From assembly GCF_005876835.1 (NCBI RefSeq), contig NZ_PPSW01000007.1, forward strand, positions 372,001 to 436,000: DNA of 64,000 nucleotides. Direction: 5' to 3'. This document shows, piece after piece, positions 1 through 8,391 of the stretch. The DNA comes from Pseudoalteromonas phenolica (GTDB lineage Bacteria; Pseudomonadota; Gammaproteobacteria; Enterobacterales; Alteromonadaceae). Made by a program: the position numbers and the translations under genes. The notes under the pieces were generated by a model that saw nothing but the letters and a program-made list of their open reading frames with translations, was not told the origin of the DNA and ran no database searches. Each line of letters starts with the position of its first letter. Positions within the stretch are counted from its first letter, which is position 1.

Positions 1-2914
1 CAAACATACTACCGCCAGAGCTCGACTCTTCACTTTGATTTTCAGTAACTGTTACAGTTTTCGTTTCTGTCTTCGCTTTATTACTCTCTGTATCTGTTAA
101 TGTTGCTGTGACAGTAAACTGTCCACTCGCAGAATAGGTATGTGACACACTCTCACCATTTCCCTGATTACCATCACCAAAATCCCAGCTAACTCTATAA
201 TTTCCTGTCCCGCCAGACAAAGTTGACTTGGCAGATAACCGTAGTCCATTCGTCGTCACTGAAGTAGTTATTTCAAGTGGAACAGACAAAGTAATCTGCT
301 TCGATTCAGAAACAGAATTATCATTACCATCTGTCACTGTCACTTTAACCGAGTAAGAACCGCTCAGTGAATAACTATGTGATATTTCATCACCGCTTAA
401 ACTATTTCCATCCCCCATATCCCAGTCAACTCTATAGGGTTCAACTCCCCCATTAAACGAAACCTTTCCTGTCAGAACACCATTTGCATGTGCTAGATCA
501 ATCTCTGCAACCTCTAAAGGTTTACTTAAGTTCACTTCAGTTTCGGCACGATTAATTTGACCGTTTTCTTTAAGTTGTGTGAATTTAACCGTGTATTTTT
601 GATATTGTTCAAATTGAATAGTTGGGTTAAGAACTTCACTTGATTGGCCGTCGGAAAATTCCCAAGTGAAACTATCTGTCTCAGATAACAAAAACCCATT
701 TGCAAAAAAGCGCACTTGGTTATCGTTGATAATATAACTTATATCTGTTTGTCCTTTTGTATAAGAAATTTGAACTTCTGCATTATCGAAAAATTCAGAG
801 ATATCCAAAAGCTCTATCTTTAAGCCATATTTAGGAACCTGAACACCAGACTCAGGCTGTAACTTGAAAGTATAATCTAAACTATCATCAAAAAAGTTCA
901 CTGAAGAAAGGTCATTGTCTCCGAGCCCTGCTGATTGTGGCGTTAGTCGCATAGCTGCGTCACGGACTTGTATCATTGAACTAGCAGCATTAGTACCATT
1001 AGACTTAAATATAGGTCTCTGATCTGTATCGATAATAAGTAAATCACCAAAGCCTTGATGTTCAGAAGTGTTATTAGTTTCATAATTTTCATTAGAATAC
1101 CAAAGCGTTAAGCCAGCAGGGTATTGGGCTTGCTGTAGACCTTTATCCAATCCTTGATGGCTCCTTAATTGTAGGTAGTAAGCGTGTTCATTGCCTGACT
1201 TATATCGGCCTATTTTTCGAAATCCCTTGAATTGGTTACTATTATTACTTTCGGCGTTGTCAGTTAGTATTATTTCTTGTGATGAGGAAATAGATATGTC
1301 ATCAAGTACTATGCCAAAGAAAGAAACTGCTGCATCAGTTTGATAAACAAATGTAATGGTCACTTGTTGATTAGCATATGAAGAGAGATCATAAGTTAAA
1401 TCAACAAATTCAGCATTCTGTACATTGCTTGCAGCCGAGCTACCATCAATATAATGTCTAACGCTTGGGTAATTAGGGTGAGTTGTTTTCGTTACATTAC
1501 CAGCTAAAGGTTCTGAGTTCACATAAACCTGAAAAATATCGTAGTCAGATTCAATACTAAATTTACTCTTCATTTTTAGTGTTAACAGATCAGAGTCTGG
1601 TAATGACACCCGAAATGACATTTGGTTATTAAGATTATTACCATCGCCTGAATAGTATTGAAATGAGCCAGAACTAGGTGCGATAAAGTCTTCTAGTATA
1701 GGAGGTAATGTAATTTTAATTTGATTTGTAGATTCGTTAAAAATACTTGCATGCGTTACATTATGACTTTCACTACCATCTATTGAAGTCAACTCAAGCG
1801 ACTTTTGATTAACCCAGTTTCCTCCAAAACGATTTTGAAGATATTCTAAATTTTTAGGGCTGAACATGACTGGGGCTGATCCTCTGACTTCCCCCATCCA
1901 ACTACCACTTGACATGACAGACCAATTAGCAACAGGTTCACCTATTTCTATATCTTTTAAGTCGTATTCGTCTGGCAGACCTAAATCATGACCAAACTCA
2001 TGTACAACCACACCAATTCCAGCATCAATTGGGTTAATTGTATAATTAAACGCTTTTATTGATGAACCAGTTACATTTGCCGGCTGATTTGAGCTATTTG
2101 TCACAAAGAACCGATGTGACCAAATAGCATCATCACCGAGCACACCGCCGCCAGCTTCTTGGCCAATGCTTGAGTGAAACAATAGAATATGGTCAATGAC
2201 TCCATCAGGCTCATTGATGACACCATCGCCATCAACATCATTCAGATCAGTTTGATCGTACTCAGTAAGATCTAAACCTTGGGAAACTAAAGCTTCAACA
2301 GCCTCTATGACCAACTCAGTTACATTGTCATCTCGAATGTCTCCACTCTGTCGACCATAATATGCAGCTTCTTCCTTTACAGTAACCCAACCATAAACGC
2401 TGCCTGTTAAGTCAAAATTGTTTCCTGTGACATTTCGGTAATATTGTCTTGCACTGGAAAAGTTCTCATCGTTAGGTCCATTAAAGCCATCGACAGAGAA
2501 AAGTAAATCACGGTAATGTTGAAGTGGATAACTGTTATAAAACATATCGGTATCGCCAGATTCGAGTCTAGGATCACTTGACCTCAAATCAGGAAAATCG
2601 ACAAGAATACCTAAAATCTTTACTTTATTTAGCGTCTCGATGTTGTCACTTTGTGTAAATTGTTTTAGATGTTTACGTGTTTGTTTGACTCCTTCAAAAG
2701 GTATAGTTAACGATGATAATTTTGGCTTTCCGCTTTTTGAAATATAATTATTTAATAACTGATTTTTTTCATACTCGCTTAAAGCACGGCCAAGTTTCTT
2801 TTCTTGCCAATAAACAACTCTATCTTCATCCAATCGTAATAAATCAGGCATAGCATTGGCATGTAAACTAAATAAAAGACCAAGGTTAAGTAGAACAAAA
2901 TACTTTAAATTCAT
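1..2914 (-). CDS. secreted M6-family metalloprotease (immune inhibitor A / PrtV-like) with PKD repeats, C-terminus cut by window edge
   Basis: The frame is open for 971 codons from an ATG at 2914 to the left edge; I checked the C-terminal two thirds codon by codon and found no stop. Residues 1-21 form a signal peptide ending ANA. HEFGH at residues 305-309 followed by GLPDEYD is a zinc-protease active site, and LQNRFGGNW further on matches immune inhibitor A of the M6 family. A beta-sandwich region follows, then three PKD-type repeats marked by WEFSDG, WDMGDG and WDFGDG near residues 752, 831 and 908. The last visible residues, SSSGGSMF, look like the start of a GlyGly-CTERM sorting tail, whose hydrophobic and basic parts would lie outside the window. 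Known relatives are secreted proteases that degrade host or environmental protein. The gene is divergent from the ilv operon. Confidence 0.9.
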   Translation of the reverse strand, partial: MNLKYFVLLNLGLLFSLHANAMPDLLRLDEDRVVYWQEKKLGRALSEYEKNQLLNNYISKSGKPKLSSLTIPFEGVKQTRKHLKQFTQSDNIETLNKVKILGILVDFPDLRSSDPRLESGDTDMFYNSYPLQHYRDLLFSVDGFNGPNDENFSSARQYYRNVTGNNFDLTGSVYGWVTVKEEAAYYGRQSGDIRDDNVTELVIEAVEALVSQGLDLTEYDQTDLNDVDGDGVINEPDGVIDHILLFHSSIGQEAGGGVLGDDAIWSHRFFVTNSSNQPANVTGSSIKAFNYTINPIDAGIGVVVHEFGHDLGLPDEYDLKDIEIGEPVANWSVMSSGSWMGEVRGSAPVMFSPKNLEYLQNRFGGNWVNQKSLELTSIDGSESHNVTHASIFNESTNQIKITLPPILEDFIAPSSGSFQYYSGDGNNLNNQMSFRVSLPDSDLLTLKMKSKFSIESDYDIFQVYVNSEPLAGNVTKTTHPNYPSVRHYIDGSSAASNVQNAEFVDLTYDLSSYANQQVTITFVYQTDAAVSFFGIVLDDISISSSQEIILTDNAESNNSNQFKGFRKIGRYKSGNEHAYYLQLRSHQGLDKGLQQAQYPAGLTLWYSNENYETNNTSEHQGFGDLLIIDTDQRPIFKSNGTNAASSMIQVRDAAMRLTPQSAGLGDNDLSSVNFFDDSLDYTFKLQPESGVQVPKYGLKIELLDISEFFDNAEVQISYTKGQTDISYIINDNQVRFFANGFLLSETDSFTWEFSDGQSSEVLNPTIQFEQYQKYTVKFTQLKENGQINRAETEVNLSKPLEVAEIDLAHANGVLTGKVSFNGGVEPYRVDWDMGDGNSLSGDEISHSYSLSGSYSVKVTVTDGNDNSVSESKQITLSVPLEITTSVTTNGLRLSAKSTLSGGTGNYRVSWDFGDGNQGNGESVSHTYSASGQFTVTATLTDTESNKAKTETKTVTVTENQSEESSSGGSMF

Positions 2915-2961
2915 ATATTTCACCGATATCAGTTTATTAATTCGATACTATCACTACAAAG

Positions 2962-2977
2962 GGTACAGGTCTGTACC
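2962..2977. promoter_or_regulatory. perfect inverted repeat upstream of the M6 protease gene
   Basis: GGTACAG-GT-CTGTACC is a perfect 7-2-7 inverted repeat about 50 bases upstream of the protease start codon. It has no T-run, so an operator is more likely than a terminator. I do not recognise the regulator. Confidence 0.35.
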
Positions 2978-3099
2978 AAGATAAAGTCGCAGTAAAAATA
3001 CTTTATTCATTCAATTACTAAAAATAGACCATAAGAACAACCAAACCATCACCATAAATAAATTTATAGAAATTTTATGCAACTTTAGTTTAAAGCATC

Positions 3100-3128
3100 T
3101 TGACTTATGCATATAAAAAACCTTTAAT
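3100..3128 (+). promoter_or_regulatory. sigma70-type promoter of the ilv leader and operon
   Basis: TTGACT (3100-3105), a 17-base spacer and TTTAAT (3123-3128) match the -35 and -10 consensus at five of six positions each. Transcription would start near 3135, about 30 bases before the leader peptide. Confidence 0.6.
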
Positions 3129-3167
3129 GTTTCTGTTTAAATTTTAATAGTATTTTTATTTCAAGTT

Positions 3168-3239
3168 ATGATTTCTAATTTAATTGTAAATGTCGTGCTC
3201 GTACTGGTCTTTTTAATAAGCTCAGCGGGGACGTATTAA
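3168..3239 (+). CDS. ilv operon leader peptide (23 aa)
   Basis: A 23-codon ORF (ATG 3168, TAA 3237) sits between a sigma70 promoter and a strong terminator ahead of the acetolactate synthase genes. It begins MISNLIV, and twelve of its 23 residues are Ile, Leu or Val, including a run VVLVLVFLI at residues 9-17. This is the composition of known ilv leader peptides, where ribosome stalling on branched-chain codons controls attenuation. Its last codons (GCG GGG, 3225-3230) can pair with the 5' arm of the terminator. I infer that scarcity of charged Val/Leu/Ile tRNA favours read-through. Confidence 0.8.
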   Translation: MISNLIVNVVLVLVFLISSAGTY

Positions 3240-3253
3240 CTTGATTTACGATG

Positions 3254-3281
3254 AAACCCCGCAATTGCGGGGTTTTTTTTT
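3254..3281 (+). terminator. attenuator terminator of the ilv operon
   Basis: AAACCCCGC-AATT-GCGGGGTTT followed by a run of T is a strong Rho-independent terminator lying before the ilvI start. GCGGGG at 3225-3230, inside the leader peptide ORF, is complementary to CCCCGC at 3257-3262, so a competing antiterminator can form. The position between leader peptide and structural gene identifies it as an attenuator. Confidence 0.85.
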
Positions 3282-3313
3282 GTTTATTTTTACGATTGCA
3301 CCGAGGAATGAGG

Positions 3314-5038
3314 ATGGTACAAACGCAATTTAACGGCTCAGAGTTAGTCGTGAAAGCTTTGAAAGCTTTAGAAGTAGAATATATATTTGGCTACCCTGGT
3401 GGGTCAGTACTTGATCTATATGATGCATTATTTCAACAAAGCGACATTGAGCATGTTTTAGTACGACATGAACAAGCTGCAACACACATGGCTGATGGCT
3501 ATGCCAGAGCAACAGGTGAAGTCGGGGTTGTCCTTGCCACATCTGGCCCTGGTGCAACGAACTGTATTACAGGTATTGCCACTGCGTACATGGATTCTAT
3601 TCCAATGGTCGTACTGTCAGGCCAAGTGCCTTCAAATCTCATTGGCGATGATGCATTTCAGGAAACCGATATCGTTGGTTGTTCAAGACCAATCGTTAAG
3701 CATAGTTTCAACTGCCGAAGTGCAGAAGAGATCCCTACAGTTCTGGCCAAAGCTTTTTATCTAGCTAATTCTGGTCGCCCAGGTCCGGTGGTCGTTGAAT
3801 TACCCAAAGACATTTTAAATCCACAGTTAAAGTTCAACTTTAATATGCCTAATCAGATAGAAATGCGTACTTATAATCCTAGTGTTAAAGGTCACGGAAA
3901 ACAGATAAAGAAAGCCGTTGAAGCTATCTTGAATGCAAAGCGCTTAGTTATCTATTCTGGCGGTGGCGTTGTTTTATCTGATACATCAGATAAATTGAAA
4001 GAACTGGTTGAAACTCTTAACGCCCCAATCACAAATACCCTCATGGGATTAGGTGGAATTAGTGGCACTCACCCTAACTTTATCGGCATGCTTGGTATGC
4101 ATGGCAGTGTCGAGGCGAACAAAGCGATGGCCAATGCAGATGTGATTTTAGCACTAGGTGCAAGGTTTGATGATCGTGTCACCAATAATGTTAAAAAATT
4201 CTGTCCAAATGCGACCATTGTGCATGTAGATGTTGACCCTACTTCTATTTCTAAAACCATCAAAGCACATATTCCAGTAGTAGGGTGCCTTGCCACTGTA
4301 TTCGAGCAATTGTTAAGTGCAATTAACGCCAGTTCAGAACGCATTGACAGAGCTGCACAAGAGGTTTGGTGGGAAGAAATCACAAAGTGGAGAGCACAAA
4401 AGTGTCTTGCTTATGAAACCAACCCTGAAGTTTTAAAACCGCAAACTGTCATCGAGAAAGTATACAATATTACTAATGGCGATGCCTACGTATGCTCTGA
4501 TGTTGGCCAGCATCAGATGTTTGCTGCCCAGTACTACCCGTTTAAAAACCCGCGCCAATGGATTAACTCAGGTGGTCTTGGCACTATGGGCTTTGGCTTG
4601 CCCGCTGCAATGGGGGTTAAAATGGCTTTCCCAGAAAACGAGGTTCTGTGTGTAACGGGTGATGGCTCTATTCAAATGAATATTCAAGAGCTATCAACAT
4701 GTTTGCAATATGGCTTAGCAGTGAAAATTATTTCGTTGAATAACCGCTCATTAGGCATGGTGAGGCAATGGCAGGATATGCAATATGGTGGTCGCCATTC
4801 CAGTTCATACATGGAGTCTTTACCTGATTTTGTTGCTCTGGCAGAAAGTTATGGCCACATCGGCATTAAAGTCGATAGACCTGATCAACTTGATGAAGCA
4901 CTTAAAAAAGCATTCTCTATCAAAGACAGATTAGTATTTTTAGATATTCGTGTAGACGAAAAAGAACATGTTTATCCTATGCAAATAAAGCTGGGTGCAA
5001 TTGACGATATGTGGTTGAAAAAAGGAGTAAAAGCATAA
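3314..5038 (+). CDS. ilvI: acetolactate synthase large (catalytic) subunit
   Basis: This enzyme condenses pyruvate with pyruvate or 2-oxobutyrate in the first common step of Val, Leu and Ile synthesis, using thiamine diphosphate and FAD. The 574-residue protein has the ThDP glutamate region [15 protein letters not shown] near the N-terminus, the middle domain GARFDDRVT, and the ThDP-binding [12 protein letters not shown] with its downstream [11 protein letters not shown] near the C-terminus. An upstream in-frame extension to 3251 would read through the attenuator hairpin and is not coding. ATG 3314 has GAGGA six bases upstream; ATG 3308 is also possible. Its stop overlaps the small-subunit start by one base. 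Isozyme assignment (ilvI, ilvB or ilvG) cannot be settled from sequence alone. Confidence 0.93.
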   Translation: MVQTQFNGSELVVKALKALEVEYIFGYPGGSVLDLYDALFQQSDIEHVLVRHEQAATHMADGYARATGEVGVVLATSGPGATNCITGIATAYMDSIPMVVLSGQVPSNLIGDDAFQETDIVGCSRPIVKHSFNCRSAEEIPTVLAKAFYLANSGRPGPVVVELPKDILNPQLKFNFNMPNQIEMRTYNPSVKGHGKQIKKAVEAILNAKRLVIYSGGGVVLSDTSDKLKELVETLNAPITNTLMGLGGISGTHPNFIGMLGMHGSVEANKAMANADVILALGARFDDRVTNNVKKFCPNATIVHVDVDPTSISKTIKAHIPVVGCLATVFEQLLSAINASSERIDRAAQEVWWEEITKWRAQKCLAYETNPEVLKPQTVIEKVYNITNGDAYVCSDVGQHQMFAAQYYPFKNPRQWINSGGLGTMGFGLPAAMGVKMAFPENEVLCVTGDGSIQMNIQELSTCLQYGLAVKIISLNNRSLGMVRQWQDMQYGGRHSSSYMESLPDFVALAESYGHIGIKVDRPDQLDEALKKAFSIKDRLVFLDIRVDEKEHVYPMQIKLGAIDDMWLKKGVKA

Positions 5039-5535
5039 TGCGTAGAATCTTAAGTATCCTTTTAGAAAATGAGCCTGGCGCATTATCAAGAATTGTTGGC
5101 TTATTCTCACAGCGCGCCTATAACATTGACAGCTTAACGGTTGGGACTACCGACGACCAAACCTTGTCGCGTATTACAATCACCACCCATGGTGACGATA
5201 GAGTCGTCGAGCAAATAACAAAACAAGTAAATAAACTGGTAGATGTGCTTAAAGTACAGGACTTAACAGAAGTTCAGCATATTGAAAGAGAGCTGTTACT
5301 TGTTAAAGTGTATGCCAGAGACGAAACCATGCGTGCCGCTGTTACGCGTATTGCCGATGTTTATCAAGGCGCTATTATCGACATGGGTAAACAAAGCTAT
5401 ACGCTGCAACTGCTTAGTAGCTCTGAAAAAATTGAATCGTTTTTAGATATGCTAAGACATGAGAGCGATATTATAGAATTAGTACGCTCTGGTGCGGTGG
5501 GGATCGGCCGCGGTGATAAGGCTTTAAGAGCCTAA
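5038..5535 (+). CDS. ilvH: acetolactate synthase small (regulatory) subunit
   Basis: The 165-residue protein is the usual length for IlvH/IlvN. The N-terminal ACT domain is plain: residues 1-20 read RRILSILLENEPGALSRIVG after the first Met, followed by the RAYNIDSLTVG stretch that binds valine in the family. A second ACT-like half follows. It activates the catalytic subunit and confers valine feedback inhibition. The start ATG overlaps the stop of the large-subunit gene (TAATG), which indicates translational coupling, and AAAGGAG lies upstream. A 27-base upstream extension inside the large-subunit gene is not needed. The operon ends at the terminator that follows. Confidence 0.94.
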   Translation: MRRILSILLENEPGALSRIVGLFSQRAYNIDSLTVGTTDDQTLSRITITTHGDDRVVEQITKQVNKLVDVLKVQDLTEVQHIERELLLVKVYARDETMRAAVTRIADVYQGAIIDMGKQSYTLQLLSSSEKIESFLDMLRHESDIIELVRSGAVGIGRGDKALRA

Positions 5536-5543
5536 ATTAACAA

Positions 5544-5572
5544 TAAAAAAAGGGGCTGAGGCCCCTTTTTTG
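5544..5572. terminator. Rho-independent terminator after ilvH, probably bidirectional
   Basis: AGGGGC-TGAG-GCCCCT is flanked by A7 upstream and T6 downstream, so it can stop both the ilv transcript and the opposing hupB transcript. Confidence 0.85.
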
Positions 5573-5593
5573 TCAATTCAATATAAGTAAATA

Positions 5594-5869
5594 TTACTGA
5601 TTTACTTGATCTTTAAGACCTTTACCTGCTTTGAAGCTTGGAATATTTGCAGCTGCGATTTGGATCTCAGCGCCAGTCTGAGGGTTACGGCCAGTACGAG
5701 CTGCACGCTCTTTTACTGAGAAAGTACCAAAACCAACCAGTGCTACTGAATTACCTTCTTTTAAAGAAGTTGTAACAGCACCAGTGAATGATTCAAGCGC
5801 TCTTGCTGCAGCGGCTTTAGAAATTTCAGCATCAGCTGCCATCTTTTCAACTAGTTGAGCTTTATTCAT
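5594..5869 (-). CDS. hupB: DNA-binding protein HU-beta
   Basis: A 91-residue HU/IHF-family nucleoid protein. The family signature [21 protein letters not shown], with the DNA-arm sequence [10 protein letters not shown], is complete, and the N-terminus [21 protein letters not shown] is closer to E. coli HupB than HupA. It bends and compacts DNA as a dimer. The gene is monocistronic, with its own promoter in 5870-6018, and converges on the ilv operon. Confidence 0.95.
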   Translation of the reverse strand: MNKAQLVEKMAADAEISKAAAARALESFTGAVTTSLKEGNSVALVGFGTFSVKERAARTGRNPQTGAEIQIAAANIPSFKAGKGLKDQVNQ

Positions 5870-6018
5870 TATTTAATTCCTATTTATTGTAATTTTGCCT
5901 AAGCAAAACCTATGTTTATGTATTTTTCGGCTTAGTGCAACTATTTACTACAGATTTTTATGAAAAATCGCATTAAATACCGTAAACAAAGGGCTTTCGA
6001 GTTGTTTTAGAGTTTATT

Positions 6019-6327
6019 TTAATCAAGCCACTTAAATTCTTTTAAACTCACTTTGTTATTTAGAAAAATCACGCCCTCGTTCTCAAGCCTTTCTTTCTGT
6101 TCAAAAAACTTGCTGCTATCCACCGGAAATGAAATTTTCCCTTGAGCGTTTATAACTCGGTACCAAGGTAACTTAGAATCTTTTGGCAACGTTTTTAAAA
6201 TGCGGCCCACTTTTCTAGAGTAATTGGCTTGCCCCGCCAATTTTGCGATTTGTCCGTACGTTGCGACATGACCATATGGGATTGCACCTATAATGGTATG
6301 GACTCGTGATTCAAAATCATCAACCAT
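6019..6327 (-). CDS. alkyltransferase-like (ATL) DNA repair protein
   Basis: A 102-residue protein with the MGMT DNA-binding domain: IPYGHVATYGQIAKLAG, then SRKVGRIL. The methyl-acceptor motif PCHRV of true O6-methylguanine methyltransferases reads PWYRV here, with Trp in place of the catalytic Cys. That is the hallmark of ATL proteins (E. coli YbaZ/Atl), which recognise O6-alkylguanine without removing the alkyl group and hand the lesion to nucleotide excision repair. AGG lies about nine bases before ATG 6327, so this start is preferred over GTG 6336. It overlaps the stop of the LysR gene by eight bases, which implies co-transcription. Confidence 0.85.
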   Translation of the reverse strand: MVDDFESRVHTIIGAIPYGHVATYGQIAKLAGQANYSRKVGRILKTLPKDSKLPWYRVINAQGKISFPVDSSKFFEQKERLENEGVIFLNNKVSLKEFKWLD

Positions 6328-7207
6328 ATTTTTCACCTAATTGCTTAAATCTAGACCAAATCGCTCTAGCTACAGGTCCATGGTGTCTCGTATGCTTTCT
6401 GAACACATGGATATTAGCTGTGAAACTGTCTTGTCTATCTACAATCCTTATTCGCTCTAATTCCCCGTTATCAATATCATTTTTACAATGTGCGAGACTG
6501 GTTAGTGCAAACCCTAAGCCTGACAACAAAAATGATTTCATAGAGGTCAGGTCATCTACTTTCATGCGATTCGTGTTTAGCGTGTAAGCCAAACGCTCAC
6601 TGTCAAAAGCAAACGCACTTTCAAACATCGCAATACATGGATAGGACTCTAAGGCTTCGTATTGCAAAGATGAAGGTAACAAACCTTTTTTTGCAACAAT
6701 TCCGAGTTCTATCTCCCCTACTTTCATCGTTTCAAGCTCACCCGTTGCGTGAAACAAATCAAACCAAGGGCCTATGCCTAATTCAGCTCTACCACTGTTC
6801 ACTTGTTGCAGTGCTTCAAAACGCGGGCCACTGGTAATTGAAAATTCAGTAGACTTATACGTTTTAAAAATATCTCCAATTGCTTCATTGTATATATTCT
6901 GATAAGAAATGGGTTCATAACAAATACTAAACTTAGCTTCATTACCCTCAGCAAATTCATTGGCCAGAATTTTCAAATCATCACGAATAGCCAGCAACTT
7001 GGTTGCTTCTAAATAAAAATGCCTACCTTGCTCTGTGAGTTTTAATCGATATGCTTCCCTATCTACAATGCTAAACCCAAGGTTTTGTTCTAGTCTTTTA
7101 ATTGACTGAGAAATGGCCGGCTGGGTCTTGTGCATTCTTAATGCAACTTCTTGTAAGCTTTTAGAATTTGCAACTGCATCGAGTATTTCGAGATCTGCCA
7201 ACTTCAT
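6320..7207 (-). CDS. LysR-family transcriptional regulator
   Basis: A 295-residue LysR-type regulator. Residues 1-60 form the winged helix-turn-helix (DLEILDAVANSKSLQEVALR, then KTQPAISQSIKRLE), followed by a co-inducer-binding domain. It is transcribed divergently from the RND pump genes across a 102-base gap, the usual arrangement for a regulator of the neighbouring operon, so I infer that it controls the efflux genes at 7310-11442. Its ligand is unknown. It overlaps the downstream ATL gene. Confidence 0.88.
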   Translation of the reverse strand: MKLADLEILDAVANSKSLQEVALRMHKTQPAISQSIKRLEQNLGFSIVDREAYRLKLTEQGRHFYLEATKLLAIRDDLKILANEFAEGNEAKFSICYEPISYQNIYNEAIGDIFKTYKSTEFSITSGPRFEALQQVNSGRAELGIGPWFDLFHATGELETMKVGEIELGIVAKKGLLPSSLQYEALESYPCIAMFESAFAFDSERLAYTLNTNRMKVDDLTSMKSFLLSGLGFALTSLAHCKNDIDNGELERIRIVDRQDSFTANIHVFRKHTRHHGPVARAIWSRFKQLGEKYG

Positions 7208-7309
7208 AAATTAAACTTATCAACTTTACAATTTTTAATAATTTTAATTTTATCAGGTTTTTTCTTATCCTTACCGAAAATTTTCAGAGCTAACTAAATG
7301 GAGTGAACC

Positions 7310-8389
7310 ATGTTGAGGTTAAGTGTTATCGCACTGCTTACAGTTTTGACACTAGGCTGCAGTCAAGAAAATGAAAAGTCAGAAAAAATAGAGGTCATAC
7401 GACCAGTAAAACTATTCGAAGTGAAAGATCCTACAGCGCACAATATTCGCAGCTTTCCAGCAGAAGTCGTGGCTAACCAAGGCTCTTACTTGGCTTTTCG
7501 TGTCAGTGGAGAACTCATAGAGTTCCCTGTACGCGCTGGGCAAACTATTTATAAAAACGACCTACTCGCTAAATTAGATCCAGAAGATTTTCAATTACAG
7601 TATGAGCAACGTAAAGCACAATTCGAACTTGCTAGTGCTCAACTCAAGCGTGTGGATTCATTATTTAAACGTTCTATTGCAACCAAAGCCGAGTTTGACC
7701 AAGCCCTTGCTAACAAACAAGTCTCTGAATCGGCATTTAAAATCGCTAAAACAAATTTAGAAAATAGTGAGCTTCGCGCGCCTTTCTCAGGAACGGTTGC
7801 CAAAGTCTTTGTTAAGAACTTCGAAAATATCGTTGCCAAGCAAAATATTCTGCGTCTAGAAAGCAGAGATATGATGGATGTGGTTATTTACGTGCCTGAA
7901 CGTTTAGTTGCCAGAGTTAAAAAAGATTTAGATTATCACCCTTCTGTTACCTTTGATGGTTATCCAGACAAAGCGTATAATCTATCAATCAAAGAATGGG
8001 ACACACAGGCAGATCCTGCCACTCTAAGTTATAAGGTAGTTTTCTCATTACCCATTCCTAAAGACTTTAATTTATTTGAGGGGATGACGGGTCAGGTTTC
8101 GATAGACCTTTCAAAAATCACCGAACATCACAGCAATGCAATCACCGTCCCTGCCTCTGCAGTTTTCTCTTCTGATACAGAGCAGTTAGAAAATAACGCA
8201 TATGTTTGGGTTTTTAATCCAGATACACAGAGTTTGTCTAAGCGCAAAGTCTCGGTTGGCAATATCTATCAAGACCAAATTGACGTACTTAAAGGCCTTA
8301 ACGTTGGCGAACAAGTTGTATCGGCTGGCGTATATCACTTGTCTGAAGGTCTAAAGGTAAAACCTTGGGTTAAAGAGCGAGGCTTATAA
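7310..8389 (+). CDS. RND efflux periplasmic adaptor (membrane fusion protein), lipoprotein
   Basis: A 359-residue AcrA/MexE-type adaptor. The N-terminal signal ends in the lipobox LTLGC, with lipid-modified Cys17. The pattern is standard for the family: a beta-barrel/lipoyl half (AFRVSGELIEFPVRAGQTIYKND), a short coiled-coil hairpin (residues about 95-150), the second lipoyl half with RAPFSGTVAKVFVKNFENI, and a membrane-proximal domain. It bridges the inner-membrane pump to an outer-membrane TolC-type channel, which is not encoded nearby. TGGAG precedes ATG 7310. Two bases separate it from the pump gene. Confidence 0.9.
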   Translation: MLRLSVIALLTVLTLGCSQENEKSEKIEVIRPVKLFEVKDPTAHNIRSFPAEVVANQGSYLAFRVSGELIEFPVRAGQTIYKNDLLAKLDPEDFQLQYEQRKAQFELASAQLKRVDSLFKRSIATKAEFDQALANKQVSESAFKIAKTNLENSELRAPFSGTVAKVFVKNFENIVAKQNILRLESRDMMDVVIYVPERLVARVKKDLDYHPSVTFDGYPDKAYNLSIKEWDTQADPATLSYKVVFSLPIPKDFNLFEGMTGQVSIDLSKITEHHSNAITVPASAVFSSDTEQLENNAYVWVFNPDTQSLSKRKVSVGNIYQDQIDVLKGLNVGEQVVSAGVYHLSEGLKVKPWVKERGL

Positions 8390-8391
8390 TA

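Noticed and set aside
3251..3313. N-terminal extension of the acetolactate synthase frame
   Set aside because: It would translate the attenuator hairpin and T-run; the conserved protein starts after a ribosome site at 3314.
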